The notes under the pieces: model-generated
Database searches by the model: none
Told to the model about the DNA's origin: nothing
What the model saw: only the letters and a program-made list of their open reading frames with translations
Assembly: GCF_025950085.1 (NCBI RefSeq)
Contig: NZ_JAPDDS010000013.1
Location: 62,001 to 126,000 of the forward strand
DNA: 64,000 nucleotides
From: Luteolibacter flavescens
GTDB taxonomy: Bacteria; Verrucomicrobiota; Verrucomicrobiia; Verrucomicrobiales; Akkermansiaceae
Direction: 5' to 3'
Made by a program: the position numbers and the translations under genes
Part shown: piece by piece, positions 35,329 through 43,707 of the stretch
How the letters are laid out: every line of letters begins with the position of its first letter
Position numbering within the stretch: the first letter of the stretch is position 1

Positions 35329-36573
35329 TTAGAAGCGCTTCACGATCAGCGAGGCATTGTGCCCGCCGAAGCCGAAGCTGTTGCTGAGCGCCACGTCCAC
35401 CTTTGTCTCGCGGGCCGTATTCGGCACCACGTCCAGATCGCACTCGGGATCCTGGTTTTCGACGTTGATGGTCGGCGGCACCACGTTGTCCACGATGGAC
35501 ATGATGGAGGCGATGAGCTCGATGCCGCCTGCTGCGCCGAGCATGTGACCGGTCATCGACTTCGTGGAGCTGACCATGAGGCCGTTCGTCGCGTGCTCGC
35601 CGAAGGCCAGCTTGATCGCGCGCGTTTCAGCGATGTCGCCGAGGCCGGTCGAGGTGGCGTGGGCATTGAGATACTGCACGTCTTCCGCATTCAGCTTCGC
35701 GTGCTTCAGCGCCATGCCGATGGCATAGGCCGGGCCGCTGCCATCGGGAGATGGCGCGCTGAGGTGATGGGCATCCGCACTCACGCCGTAGCCGACGAGC
35801 TCGGCATAGATCTTCGCGCCGCGGGCCTTCGCGTGCTCGAGCTCCTCGATCACCACGACACCGGCACCTTCACCCATCACGAAGCCGTCGCGGTCCGCGT
35901 CAAAGGGACGGGACGCTTTCTCCGGCGCGTCGTTGCGCGTGCTCAGCGCCTTCATGTTTGCGAAGCCGGCCAGACCCATCGGCAGGATGGTCGCCTCTGC
36001 ACCGCCGCAAAGGAATGCATCGGCATCGCCGAATTTGATCATGCGCCACGCCTCGCCGATGTTGTGGTTCGAGGTCGCACAGGCGGTGACGATCACCATG
36101 TTCGGGCCGTAGAGGCCGTGCTCCATGGAGATGATGCCACTCGCGATATTGGAAATCATCATCGGGATGGTGAAGGGCGAGACGCGCTTCGGTCCCTTCG
36201 TCAGGCAAACCTCGTGCTCGCGCTCCAGCGTGCCGAGGCCGCCGATGCCGCTGCCCACCATCACGCCGAAGCGGCGGCGGTCCACCTTCTCCAGATCCAC
36301 GCCGCTGTCCTCCAGCGCCATCTTCGACGCGGCCACGGCGAACTGCACGTAGCGGTCGGAACGGCGGGAGTCCTTCGGCACGCCGAAATACTGATCCGGC
36401 GAGAAATCCTTCACCTCACCGGCGATCTTGCACTCGTACGGCGCGGGATCGAGCAGCGTGATCGTGCTGATGCCGCTGCGCCCGGCTTTCATGCCGTCCC
36501 ACGTGGTTTGCAAATCGTTGCCAAGGGGGCTGACGCAACCGATACCGGTGATGACGACTCTTCTTTCGCTCAT
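35329..36573 (-). CDS. fabF: 3-oxoacyl-[acyl-carrier-protein] synthase II
   Basis: A 414-residue ketosynthase for fatty-acid elongation. It starts MSERRVVITGIGCVSPLG, typical for FabF, so upstream in-frame codons to 36645 are excluded. The nucleophile is Cys165 in VTACATS. The two histidines lie in NAHATST and TGHMLGAAG. The end SNSFGFGGHNASLIV is also diagnostic. No acpP or other fab gene is adjacent. It lies downstream of the ExbB/ExbD set on the same strand with a 122-bp gap. Confidence 0.96.
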   Translation of the reverse strand: MSERRVVITGIGCVSPLGNDLQTTWDGMKAGRSGISTITLLDPAPYECKIAGEVKDFSPDQYFGVPKDSRRSDRYVQFAVAASKMALEDSGVDLEKVDRRRFGVMVGSGIGGLGTLEREHEVCLTKGPKRVSPFTIPMMISNIASGIISMEHGLYGPNMVIVTACATSNHNIGEAWRMIKFGDADAFLCGGAEATILPMGLAGFANMKALSTRNDAPEKASRPFDADRDGFVMGEGAGVVVIEELEHAKARGAKIYAELVGYGVSADAHHLSAPSPDGSGPAYAIGMALKHAKLNAEDVQYLNAHATSTGLGDIAETRAIKLAFGEHATNGLMVSSTKSMTGHMLGAAGGIELIASIMSIVDNVVPPTINVENQDPECDLDVVPNTARETKVDVALSNSFGFGGHNASLIVKRF

Positions 36574-36695
36574 GATTTGTGACTTAGGGCGTGTGGCGTG
36601 ACGGGAATTTCGGGGGTCCTTAGAGGGTGCGGTCGTGGGTGGCAAGCCTCATCCCTGATTCGAGATCGCGGCTTCACCTCGTGGCTCCACGGTTT

Positions 36696-36938
36696 TCAGC
36701 CGAGGCTCTTGTTACGACCCCTCTCATTGTCCGCCCCGCAGTGGGGACACCGGAACGTACGCTCGCGCCCCTCATCCTCAACCACCAAAAGGCACAGGCG
36801 GCAGGTGACCCTCTTCCGCAGCGAGCGGCGCTCGGCACCGGCTGCGGACCAGCGCGAGATCCACTCGAAAAGGACCACGATGCCCATCGCGATCCCGATG
36901 GTCCACGCGGCGAGCTCGGTGAGGGTGACGTCGATCAT
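36696..36938 (-). CDS. Small membrane protein with a zinc ribbon
   Basis: An 80-residue protein. One N-terminal membrane helix (LAAWTIGIAMGIVVLFEWI) is followed by a basic segment and a rubredoxin-like ribbon, CRLC and CPHC, about 20 residues apart. Its ATG overlaps the stop of the upstream gene (ATGA), so it is translated with the TonB-like protein. The role in the ExbB/ExbD set is unknown. Confidence 0.7.
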   Translation of the reverse strand: MIDVTLTELAAWTIGIAMGIVVLFEWISRWSAAGAERRSLRKRVTCRLCLLVVEDEGRERTFRCPHCGADNERGRNKSLG

Positions 36939-37678
36939 GATCCGCTCGCGATTTCGACCGCGGTCCATCCGCCGCCCTTTTCCCCGCCCTCGATGATGAT
37001 CTGGCGGAGCCACTGCTCGCCGCTGTCGTCCGGGACCGGCTCGGCGGAGATGAGCATGGTCACGCGGTTGACGCGTCCGCTTCCGTCATAGCCGAGCAGG
37101 TAGCGGTTGCCGCGAGCCAGCGTGGCAGGCGGCATGGTGGCTGGCGTGATCGCGCGGATTCCCGCACTGGAAAGGACGAGCGGCCGCAGCGGATCCGGCA
37201 GCGGCGGATTTTGTGAAGGAGGCTCCGGCACCGGCAGGGGTGGCAGGATGCCGGGGGAAGTCGAGGCGTCCTCGTCCTTCATCGCCAGCGGGATCTCCAC
37301 CTCCACCGGGCGTAGCTCCGGCTCGTAGCGATACCCCGGCTGACGGGCGGTGGCCATCGAGCGGGCGATGGCCTCCTTCACCGTCACATCACCCGCGGGA
37401 TCCGGCCGGCGGGGCATGGGCCCGGCTTCCAGCGCCATCAGCTCCAGCGATTGCCACTCCTTCCCGTGCGGGACGAGGATGAGCGAGCCGCGCTGCTCCG
37501 GCTGGCGGGGGACATTCCCCACCCGCACCCGCACCGTGGCGGCCAGCCCCGCGGTGATCAGAGAAACCACGCCGACCGCCATCAGGAAGCGCAGCGTGTG
37601 CCCCACCGGCAGGCGCCACTGGAAGACGAGACCGCTCTCGCGGTCGCGGCTCGTTCGCTTGTGGCGGGAATGGAACAT
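36935..37678 (-). CDS. Membrane-anchored proline-rich protein, TonB-like position
   Basis: A 247-residue protein with a basic cytoplasmic start, one membrane helix (LRFLMAVGVVSLITAGLAATV) and a long exported part. The exported part contains a proline-rich spacer (PPLPVPEPPSQNPPLPDPLR) and a final globular domain (RYLLGYDGSGRVNRVTMLIS). This is the general layout of TonB, and it directly follows exbB- and exbD-like genes. However, I do not see a convincing TonB C-terminal signature, so the adaptor role is an inference from context. Confidence 0.65.
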   Translation of the reverse strand: MFHSRHKRTSRDRESGLVFQWRLPVGHTLRFLMAVGVVSLITAGLAATVRVRVGNVPRQPEQRGSLILVPHGKEWQSLELMALEAGPMPRRPDPAGDVTVKEAIARSMATARQPGYRYEPELRPVEVEIPLAMKDEDASTSPGILPPLPVPEPPSQNPPLPDPLRPLVLSSAGIRAITPATMPPATLARGNRYLLGYDGSGRVNRVTMLISAEPVPDDSGEQWLRQIIIEGGEKGGGWTAVEIASGS

Positions 37679-37752
37679 CGGTGGACAGGAGGCGCGGGAT
37701 TCAAGCCGCAGGGACGATCAAAGGGGCATCGCCCGGGAGAAAAGGAGGGCAT

Positions 37753-38190
37753 TCATGGCGATTCCTTCGGATCGGCGACGGCCTCGGGCTGGCCCAGCAG
37801 GTAAACCCGCAGTCCTTTTTGCAAGGCGACCTCGGCGACGGTCCGCTGGGTCTCCACTGGCACGCCCTTGTCCACGCGTAACAGCACCGTGGTTGAGGGC
37901 CCGGACTCGCTGCCACGGCGGGCGTCGAGCCGCTCGGAAAGCTGCTCCAGCGTCACCGGCTCGCGCTCCAGCCAATAGCCCGGCGGATCTCCCGCAGTCA
38001 CGGTGACGACCGACGCATCCGTCTGGCGCTCCATCTGAAAGCGCGAGACCGGCAACTCCACAGCCACGCCGGATTGGTTCACGAACTGCCCGCCGAGCAG
38101 TAGAAACACAAGCAACAGCCCGCACAGATTGAAAACCGGCACGACGAAGAGGAACCCCGGCCGTTCCGGCAGCGTGGATTCCAACTTCAT
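37753..38190 (-). CDS. ExbD/TolR-like protein lacking the membrane aspartate
   Basis: A 145-residue protein with one membrane helix at ~13-37 and a periplasmic domain ending in LRVDKGVPVETQRTVAEVALQKGLRVYLLG, which fits the ExbD/TolR fold. In ExbD the membrane helix starts near P-L-V-D with an Asp needed for proton flow. Here the matching position in VVPVFNLCGLLLVFLLL is Asn21. It overlaps the exbB-like gene by 4 bp (38187-38190). Either the unit is not proton-driven or another residue substitutes. Confidence 0.75.
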   Translation of the reverse strand: MKLESTLPERPGFLFVVPVFNLCGLLLVFLLLGGQFVNQSGVAVELPVSRFQMERQTDASVVTVTAGDPPGYWLEREPVTLEQLSERLDARRGSESGPSTTVLLRVDKGVPVETQRTVAEVALQKGLRVYLLGQPEAVADPKESP

Positions 38191-38879
38191 TTCTTCCGTT
38201 CCTCGCGCCGCCGGGCTTCGAGTTCATCACGCATCGAGACGATTCCCGTGTCGATCCGGGCGTCGCAGATCATGTTTACCATCTCGATTCCCGTCCGCTC
38301 CAGGCGATGAAGGAGCCGCTTCGTCCGACCAAGGAAATACAAATAGAAGAGGTAGGCCGGGATCGCGATGACCAGGCCGACCACGGTAGCCACCAGTGCA
38401 GTGCCGACACCGGAGGTCAGCTCGACTGGTCCGGCGTAGCTGCCGTTGGCGCTCATCTGCTCAAAGGTCTTCCACAGCCCCAGCACCGTGCCCAGCATCC
38501 CCGTCATGGGAGCCAAGACCGCCACACCGAGGATGCCCCGCAGGTTTTTCTCGATTCGTGGCACCTCCAATTGCCCCGCCTCCTGCGCGATGTCGCGTAG
38601 GTCAGGACGCTCCATCGAGTGGCGCAGCAGGATGGCATGGGCGACGCGGGCCACCGGACCGGGTGCGCGGGCCGCCTCGTGCATCGCCTCGGCGTAGGCT
38701 TTCCGGCGAACGTGATTCGAAAGGCCCACCAGCAGATCCCCGACATTGATCCGGGCGCGGTGGAAGAAAAACAGCCGCTCAACGACAAAAACGGCGCCGA
38801 AAAATGCGAGCGCCGCCTGTAGCCAAATGATCAGCCCTCCGTTTTCGAGGAGGCCCGAGGAATTGAATTCGGTCGGCAT
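38187..38879 (-). CDS. ExbB/TolQ/MotA-family proton-channel subunit
   Basis: A 230-residue protein with three membrane helices, at ~17-38, ~118-140 and ~160-182, and a large cytoplasmic loop. The third region contains the conserved GVGTALVATVVGLVIAIPAYL of MotA/ExbB proteins, and the second the LAPMTGMLGTVLGLWKTFEQM motif. It is the first gene of a unit exbB-exbD-(TonB-like)-(zinc ribbon). On the minus strand a TATAGA box lies 8 bp before the ATG. The machine energises an outer-membrane or envelope process; the partner receptor is not in the window. Confidence 0.88.
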   Translation of the reverse strand: MPTEFNSSGLLENGGLIIWLQAALAFFGAVFVVERLFFFHRARINVGDLLVGLSNHVRRKAYAEAMHEAARAPGPVARVAHAILLRHSMERPDLRDIAQEAGQLEVPRIEKNLRGILGVAVLAPMTGMLGTVLGLWKTFEQMSANGSYAGPVELTSGVGTALVATVVGLVIAIPAYLFYLYFLGRTKRLLHRLERTGIEMVNMICDARIDTGIVSMRDELEARRREERKK

Positions 38880-38937
38880 GTGCGCGTTCTATAAACCACT
38901 CCGAAGCATCTGGCCAGTCCGATGAAAGAATCATCGG

Positions 38938-39462
38938 TCAACCGACGGCCCACCCGGCGAAGATCGCCTCCAGCTCCGCCCGGTCCACCTCGTCAAAGGC
39001 CTCCTTTTCCGTGGAATCCACGTCGAGGACCGCGATCACCGTGCCCCGGGCGTCACGGACCGGCACCACGATCTCGCTTTCCGCCCGGCTGTCGCAGGCG
39101 ATGTGGCCGGGGAATTCATGCACATCCGGCACCACCTGCGTCTCCCCGGTTGCCCAGGCAGCCCCGCAGACGCCCTTCCCCCACCCGATCCGCGAACATC
39201 CCGGCGTCCCCTGGTAAGGCCCGATCACCAATTGCCCACCGACCACCCGGTAAAATCCGGTCCAGAATGCATGCGGCATCGCCTCATGAAGCACACAAGC
39301 CGCCCCCGCCATCCGGGCGATGGTATCCGGCTCCCCCGACCAAAGGGCATGCAGGCGTTCGCGGGCCGCGGTGTAGCGGGATCTCTTTTCGTCGGCGGTG
39401 GGGATCACGGGGGATTTCTGCTCCGGTCCAGCCGCCTTGGCAAATGGTTCCCGAGCGCTCAT
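38938..39462 (-). CDS. msrC: Free methionine-(R)-sulfoxide reductase (GAF type)
   Basis: A 174-residue GAF-domain enzyme that reduces free Met-R-sulfoxide. All three cysteines of the E. coli YebR/fRMsr active site are present at the same spacing: Cys89 (GCSRIGWGKG), Cys99 (GVCG) and Cys123 (HIACDSRAESE). The DVDST segment near the end is also conserved. An in-frame ATG at 39495 would add 11 basic residues (VRGIAISRRR); the ATG at 39462 fits the family better. It is probably monocistronic, since the neighbouring DUF2971 gene differs in base composition. Confidence 0.9.
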   Translation of the reverse strand: MSAREPFAKAAGPEQKSPVIPTADEKRSRYTAARERLHALWSGEPDTIARMAGAACVLHEAMPHAFWTGFYRVVGGQLVIGPYQGTPGCSRIGWGKGVCGAAWATGETQVVPDVHEFPGHIACDSRAESEIVVPVRDARGTVIAVLDVDSTEKEAFDEVDRAELEAIFAGWAVG

Positions 39463-39507
39463 CCGCCTCCGACTGATGGCGATGCCTCTTACCACCAGCC
39501 AACCATA

Positions 39508-40452
39508 CTAATTATCGTCAGTGTCCGGAAATGCCTCGAATCCGGATTCTGCAGTTACGGGTAAATATCTACCGATCTCATCAAGATCCACGGCTCTCCG
39601 CTTTAGCTGGTAATTTCCCGGAACCTCAAAGATCTCATAAAATTTAACGGGCTTTTGTCGACCGGAAATCGATTGAACAACGGAATGTACGACAGAAGCA
39701 GAGACCCTCAACCCAAAAGTCACATCTTTGAGAAGCAGGGGAGAACTTTGAAGACCCTCGTCCCCAATCAAGCGCCACTCTTTCTCGTAACTCCACCCTC
39801 TCGCCTTTCGAAGCAATACATCCTGATCGATTTGGCTCTTCGCACTTGGGTCACCCTCAACAAAGGCCCGAACTAAGACGGAAGTTTTGACCCCTCTATT
39901 TCCGCAGTAAATTGCTCGGTGGATCTGTGGCTTTGGATCGCGATCCAGACTAAAGCCCAGACATAAGCCGCGATGCTGATCACCGTAGTGACTCCAAAGA
40001 ACTGGGCTCTTCCACGTAGTCGAAAAACAACACACTCCACGATCATAGCTCAAAATCAGTTCTTTCTGGATCTCCAACGTTAATAACCATTGTTCCGCAT
40101 CTTCCTTGGAGCACTCGTGGTCGGGGTGACCTGCGTGATCAGCCATCTGAATCAAGATCTCTCTCGCCTCTTTTTGGGCACGGTTGTCGGCGAACGCAGT
40201 AGCACTTTCTTGCGAAACGCGTGCCTTCCGAAGAAATCCAAATGTCTCTGTAGAAACCCGCCTCTGGACTAAAAATGAAAGAAGGCCGCGCAACTGCTCT
40301 AAGTCGGAGTCGCACTCCACCGTTGGACGACAATCCAGCGGGTCATTGAACCTCCCCGGCGTCGAAAAATACAAAGTGTCCTTACACAGAGAATCTATCG
40401 TGAGTGAATCGAAGGCTCGGTATCGGAAAAATCTGGTGGGCATCTGACTCAT
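39508..40452 (-). CDS. DUF2971-family protein
   Basis: A 314-residue cytoplasmic protein. The start FFRYRAFDSLTIDSLCKDTLYFSTPGRFNDPLDC is the signature region of DUF2971 (shown here as two parts: FFRYRAFDSLTIDSL and LYFSTPGRFNDPLDC). A second conserved part is VLWSHYGDQHRGLCLGF. DUF2971 proteins occur sporadically and are often found in accessory or defence-associated DNA, but no activity is established here. The gene is clearly AT-richer than its neighbours on both sides and uses different codons, suggesting horizontal transfer. A 214-bp non-coding gap to dnaX has the same composition. Confidence 0.8.
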   Translation of the reverse strand: MSQMPTRFFRYRAFDSLTIDSLCKDTLYFSTPGRFNDPLDCRPTVECDSDLEQLRGLLSFLVQRRVSTETFGFLRKARVSQESATAFADNRAQKEAREILIQMADHAGHPDHECSKEDAEQWLLTLEIQKELILSYDRGVCCFSTTWKSPVLWSHYGDQHRGLCLGFSLDRDPKPQIHRAIYCGNRGVKTSVLVRAFVEGDPSAKSQIDQDVLLRKARGWSYEKEWRLIGDEGLQSSPLLLKDVTFGLRVSASVVHSVVQSISGRQKPVKFYEIFEVPGNYQLKRRAVDLDEIGRYLPVTAESGFEAFPDTDDN

Positions 40453-40666
40453 ACCTGCAAAGAACGAACTTCGGAGCCAAGGGCACCCCGCATTGAGGTA
40501 AAAGTCTAAAATTCAGCGCAATCCGCCAATCACGAAAGGACACCTTCGGCGACCACACCTCCACAGAGAGCCTCGAAATGCGCATTGAAGGCTTTCTGAG
40601 CTGAATGACGATCCGAAAAAGGATTCCACACTTTCCTTCCCTCCAATCCCCCCTCACCTTCCGCGC
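40453..40666. other. Non-coding gap with low-GC composition
   Basis: This stretch lies between the divergent DUF2971 gene and dnaX. Its AT-rich composition continues that of the DUF2971 gene and ends abruptly just before dnaX. No attachment-site repeat, tRNA or convincing promoter is visible. It must contain the promoter for dnaX. Confidence 0.4.
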
Positions 40667-42256
40667 GTGAGCTACCAGGTCTTCGCCCGGAAATACCGCC
40701 CGAAAACCTTCGACGACGTCCTCGGACAGGATCATGTCGTGCGGACGTTGAAGAACGCCATCGCCCAGAAGCGATTGGCGCATGCCTACTTGTTCGTCGG
40801 CCCGCGCGGCACCGGCAAGACCACCACGGCGCGCATTCTCGCGAAAGCGCTGAATTGCACGGGCGGCCCGAAGGCGGACTTCGACCCCGACGAGGAAGCC
40901 TGCGTGGAGATCGCGGAGGGCCGCTCGCTCGACGTGCTGGAGATCGACGGCGCTTCAAACAACTCGGTGGACGACGTGCGGAATATCCGCGAGTCCGTCC
41001 GCTTCGCCCCGGCCCGCGGGCAATTCAAGATCTACTACATCGACGAAGTTCACATGCTCTCCACGGCGGCGTTCAATGCGCTGCTGAAGACGCTCGAGGA
41101 GCCGCCGGAGCACGTGAAATTCATCTTTGCGACCACCGAGGCGCACAAGGTGCTGCCGACCATCCTGTCCCGCTGCCAGCGCTTCGACCTGCGGCCGATC
41201 CCCACGGAAATCATCGCCAGCCACCTGCTGCACATCGCGAAGGAAGAGGGCGTGAACCTGCACGAGACCGCCGCCTGGGCGATCGGCAAGGGCGCGGACG
41301 GCGGCATGCGCGACGCGCAGTCGATGCTGGACCAGCTCGTGGCCTTCTGCGGCGACACGATCACCGAGGCGAACGTGCTGGATATCTTCGGCTTCACCTC
41401 GCGGGAGACCGTGGCGTCGGTCATCGGCAGCATCCTCGCCCGCGATACCCCGGCGGCGCTGACCACCGTGCAGCGCGAGTCGGAGGCGGGCCGCGAGCTT
41501 TCCCAGCTCCTCGGCGAGCTGATCGGCTGCATGCGGGCGCTGCTGGTGTCGAAGCTCGACTCCTCCGCAGGCGGCGACGGCATCCCCACCGAAACGTGGG
41601 AAGCGCTGAAAGCCGCTGCTGAAGCCTACCCGCCCGAGCGACTGCTTTCCGTCATCGACGTCTTCGCCGAGACCGAGGGCCGCATGAAGTGGGCGTCGAA
41701 CAAGCGCCTGCACCTGGAGATCGGCATGATCAAGGCCGTCCAGACGCTCGGCGAAGTCCGCCTCTCCGATGTGATCCGCGTCCTGGCCGGGGCCACCGAT
41801 CAGCTCACCTCGCCGGTCACAATCGCTCCCACCGCAACCGCGCCTGCCCCGGCAACAGCCGCACCGGCTCCGGTGGTAGAAGCAACACCGGCCCCGATCT
41901 CCATCGCGGAGCCCGAGGCGAAAGCCGAGGAAGTGACGCCCCCGGCCCCGGTGGAGGTCGAACCCGAGCCACCTGCTCCAGCAACCGCCCCACAACTCCT
42001 TCAGGAAGAGCCGCCACAGCCAGCCGCGAAGCCGGAGAAAGCCAGCTCACTGGACGACCTGATCGCGATGGCCGACGAGGGTTCCGCCTTCGATCTCACG
42101 CCGGAGCCCGTCGAGTCCGAGCCTCCGCCATGGAAGCCCGAACCGGACGCACCGCCGGAGCCCGCGGCCCCGAAGGTCGATCCGATGGAGGAATTCTACA
42201 AGGACCCGCTCATCCAGACCGCTCTCGAGATGTTTGCGGCCACGATCAAGAAGTGA
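40667..42256 (+). CDS. dnaX: DNA polymerase III subunit gamma/tau
   Basis: A 529-residue clamp-loader ATPase starting with GTG (MSYQVFARKYRP). It has Walker A GPRGTGKTT (45-53), Walker B IDEVHML, sensor 1 FIFATTEAHK and the SRC box LSRCQRF. The E. coli zinc module uses C64, C73, C76 and C79; here C64 and C79 are kept, but 73 is Asp and 76 is Glu, so a standard zinc site cannot form. The C-terminal third is a Pro/Ala/Glu-rich tether with a short end, much shorter than the E. coli tau region. No clear gamma frameshift signal was seen. ybaB follows, the conserved dnaX-ybaB order. Confidence 0.95.
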   Translation: MSYQVFARKYRPKTFDDVLGQDHVVRTLKNAIAQKRLAHAYLFVGPRGTGKTTTARILAKALNCTGGPKADFDPDEEACVEIAEGRSLDVLEIDGASNNSVDDVRNIRESVRFAPARGQFKIYYIDEVHMLSTAAFNALLKTLEEPPEHVKFIFATTEAHKVLPTILSRCQRFDLRPIPTEIIASHLLHIAKEEGVNLHETAAWAIGKGADGGMRDAQSMLDQLVAFCGDTITEANVLDIFGFTSRETVASVIGSILARDTPAALTTVQRESEAGRELSQLLGELIGCMRALLVSKLDSSAGGDGIPTETWEALKAAAEAYPPERLLSVIDVFAETEGRMKWASNKRLHLEIGMIKAVQTLGEVRLSDVIRVLAGATDQLTSPVTIAPTATAPAPATAAPAPVVEATPAPISIAEPEAKAEEVTPPAPVEVEPEPPAPATAPQLLQEEPPQPAAKPEKASSLDDLIAMADEGSAFDLTPEPVESEPPPWKPEPDAPPEPAAPKVDPMEEFYKDPLIQTALEMFAATIKK

Positions 42257-42344
42257 AACTCCAAGCAGGAGGTGCCGCGTGCCGGAGAAAGGCACAGGAC
42301 TTTTCACCCGGGATCTGCCATTCTACATCCACCATCCTTTCCCA

Positions 42345-42647
42345 ATGAATATCCAGAAACTCATGAAGCAGGCGCAGCAGATGCAGGCCGGTATGGCCGC
42401 TGCGCAGGAAGAACTCGGCAAGCGCACCGTCGAAGCCAGCGTCGGCGGCGGCAAGGTCACGGTGGTCTCCACCTGCTCCGGCGACGTCGTGTCGATCAAG
42501 ATCGACAAGTCGGTCGTCGATCCCGAGGACGTCGATTTCCTCCAGGACCTCGTACTCAAGGGCGTCCAAGAAGCCGTCAACAAAGGCAAGGAAGTTGCTG
42601 CGGCGGAGATGAAAAAGCTGACAGGCGGCATGGGGCTGCCATTCTAA
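42345..42647 (+). CDS. ybaB: YbaB/EbfC nucleoid-associated protein
   Basis: A 100-residue DNA-binding protein starting MNIQKLMKQAQQMQAGMAAA, the typical helical start of the family. It continues with VTVVSTCSGDVVSIKID and the final MKKLTGGMGLPF. It is found directly after dnaX in many bacteria, as here (88-bp gap). Confidence 0.93.
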   Translation: MNIQKLMKQAQQMQAGMAAAQEELGKRTVEASVGGGKVTVVSTCSGDVVSIKIDKSVVDPEDVDFLQDLVLKGVQEAVNKGKEVAAAEMKKLTGGMGLPF

Positions 42648-42674
42648 CAGCACCTCATCCCGTCCCTCCCCCCG

Positions 42675-43700
42675 ATGAATTCCTCCCGCCTACGTCGCCG
42701 CTCCGGGTGGACGCTCGTCGGGTGCTCCTTGCTGCTGCACGTGGTGACGGTGTATGCCTTCGCCGAGCAGCCTGACAAGCTGGCCGCTTTCACCGTCATG
42801 CCCATCTGGGTGTGGGGGGGGATCGGCCTTCTTTGTTCCACGGTCGCCTTCTGGTTCCTGCGCGCGCCGCTGTCGCTCATCGTCACCGGCATCTGGGCCA
42901 TGACCGTGCTGCTCGGGGCGGATGAGGCCAGGGTGATCGCGAATGTCGGCAAGTCCGCCCCCACCCCGGGTCCGGCGGGCGATCTGGATGGCCGCCCGCT
43001 GGTCCGCGTCCTGACCCTGAACTGCAATTTCTTCCAATACGGCGCGCACTCCGCCGGCGGCGGCGACCCCTCGAATGACATCCGCCGCTGGGACCCGGAC
43101 ATCGTCCTGCTCCAGGAAGTCCACCCTCATCAGGTCCGCCAGATCGCGGACCTGCTCTACCAGGGCCGCGGTGACTACCGCATCTACTCGTCCAATGGCG
43201 TGGTCTCCCGTTGGCCGATCATCCGCGAGGTGAACCCCAAATCGCGCGGCTACCGCATCCAGCAGGTGACGGTGCGGAAGCCGGACAAGCAGGACATCGA
43301 GGTGGTGAACATCCACCTCAGGAGCGCAGCCACCGACCTGCGCCTGTGGAAGCGCGAATGCTGGGTCACCCACGCCGCGAACCGTGCCCAGCGCCGGGAG
43401 GAACTGGCAATCGCGCTTTCGATCTTCGCGGAGACCGCCTCGGGAACGCCCGCGATCTTCGGCGGGGACTTCAATGCTCCACCCAGTGATCCTGTCCTGA
43501 ACCTGCTCCGCGCGGATTTCCGGGACTCCTTCATCGAGGCTGGCACCGGTTGGGGAAACACTTACCAGCGCCGCATCCCTGTCCACCGGATCGACCAGAT
43601 CCACCACACCAGCCACTTCAAGGCAATGCGCTGCCGGGCCGTGACCACCCGCCGCAGCGATCACCGCATGGTGGTGACGGATCTACTACCTTCCCCGTAG
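42675..43700 (+). CDS. Membrane-anchored endonuclease/exonuclease/phosphatase-family protein
   Basis: A 341-residue protein. Three membrane helices (~13-30, ~40-60, ~62-80) are followed by an EEP domain facing outward. Motifs of the fold are present: TLNCNFF, VLLQEVHP (metal-binding Glu), VNIHLRS, GGDFNAPP (catalytic Asp/Asn), HRIDQIHHT and RSDHRMVV (catalytic His pair). Proteins of this layout may act on phosphodiesters or phospholipids at the membrane; the substrate is unknown. It begins 27 bp after ybaB. Confidence 0.87.
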   Translation: MNSSRLRRRSGWTLVGCSLLLHVVTVYAFAEQPDKLAAFTVMPIWVWGGIGLLCSTVAFWFLRAPLSLIVTGIWAMTVLLGADEARVIANVGKSAPTPGPAGDLDGRPLVRVLTLNCNFFQYGAHSAGGGDPSNDIRRWDPDIVLLQEVHPHQVRQIADLLYQGRGDYRIYSSNGVVSRWPIIREVNPKSRGYRIQQVTVRKPDKQDIEVVNIHLRSAATDLRLWKRECWVTHAANRAQRREELAIALSIFAETASGTPAIFGGDFNAPPSDPVLNLLRADFRDSFIEAGTGWGNTYQRRIPVHRIDQIHHTSHFKAMRCRAVTTRRSDHRMVVTDLLPSP

Positions 43701-43707
43701 AAAGGCA

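Noticed and set aside
40860-40910. Possible sequencing error explaining the missing DnaX cysteines
   Set aside because: The reading frame and spacing match E. coli numbering exactly on both sides, so substitutions rather than indels are the simpler reading.
42000-42110. Gamma/tau frameshift site in dnaX
   Set aside because: No run of A residues of the A-AAA-AAG type is present in the tether region.
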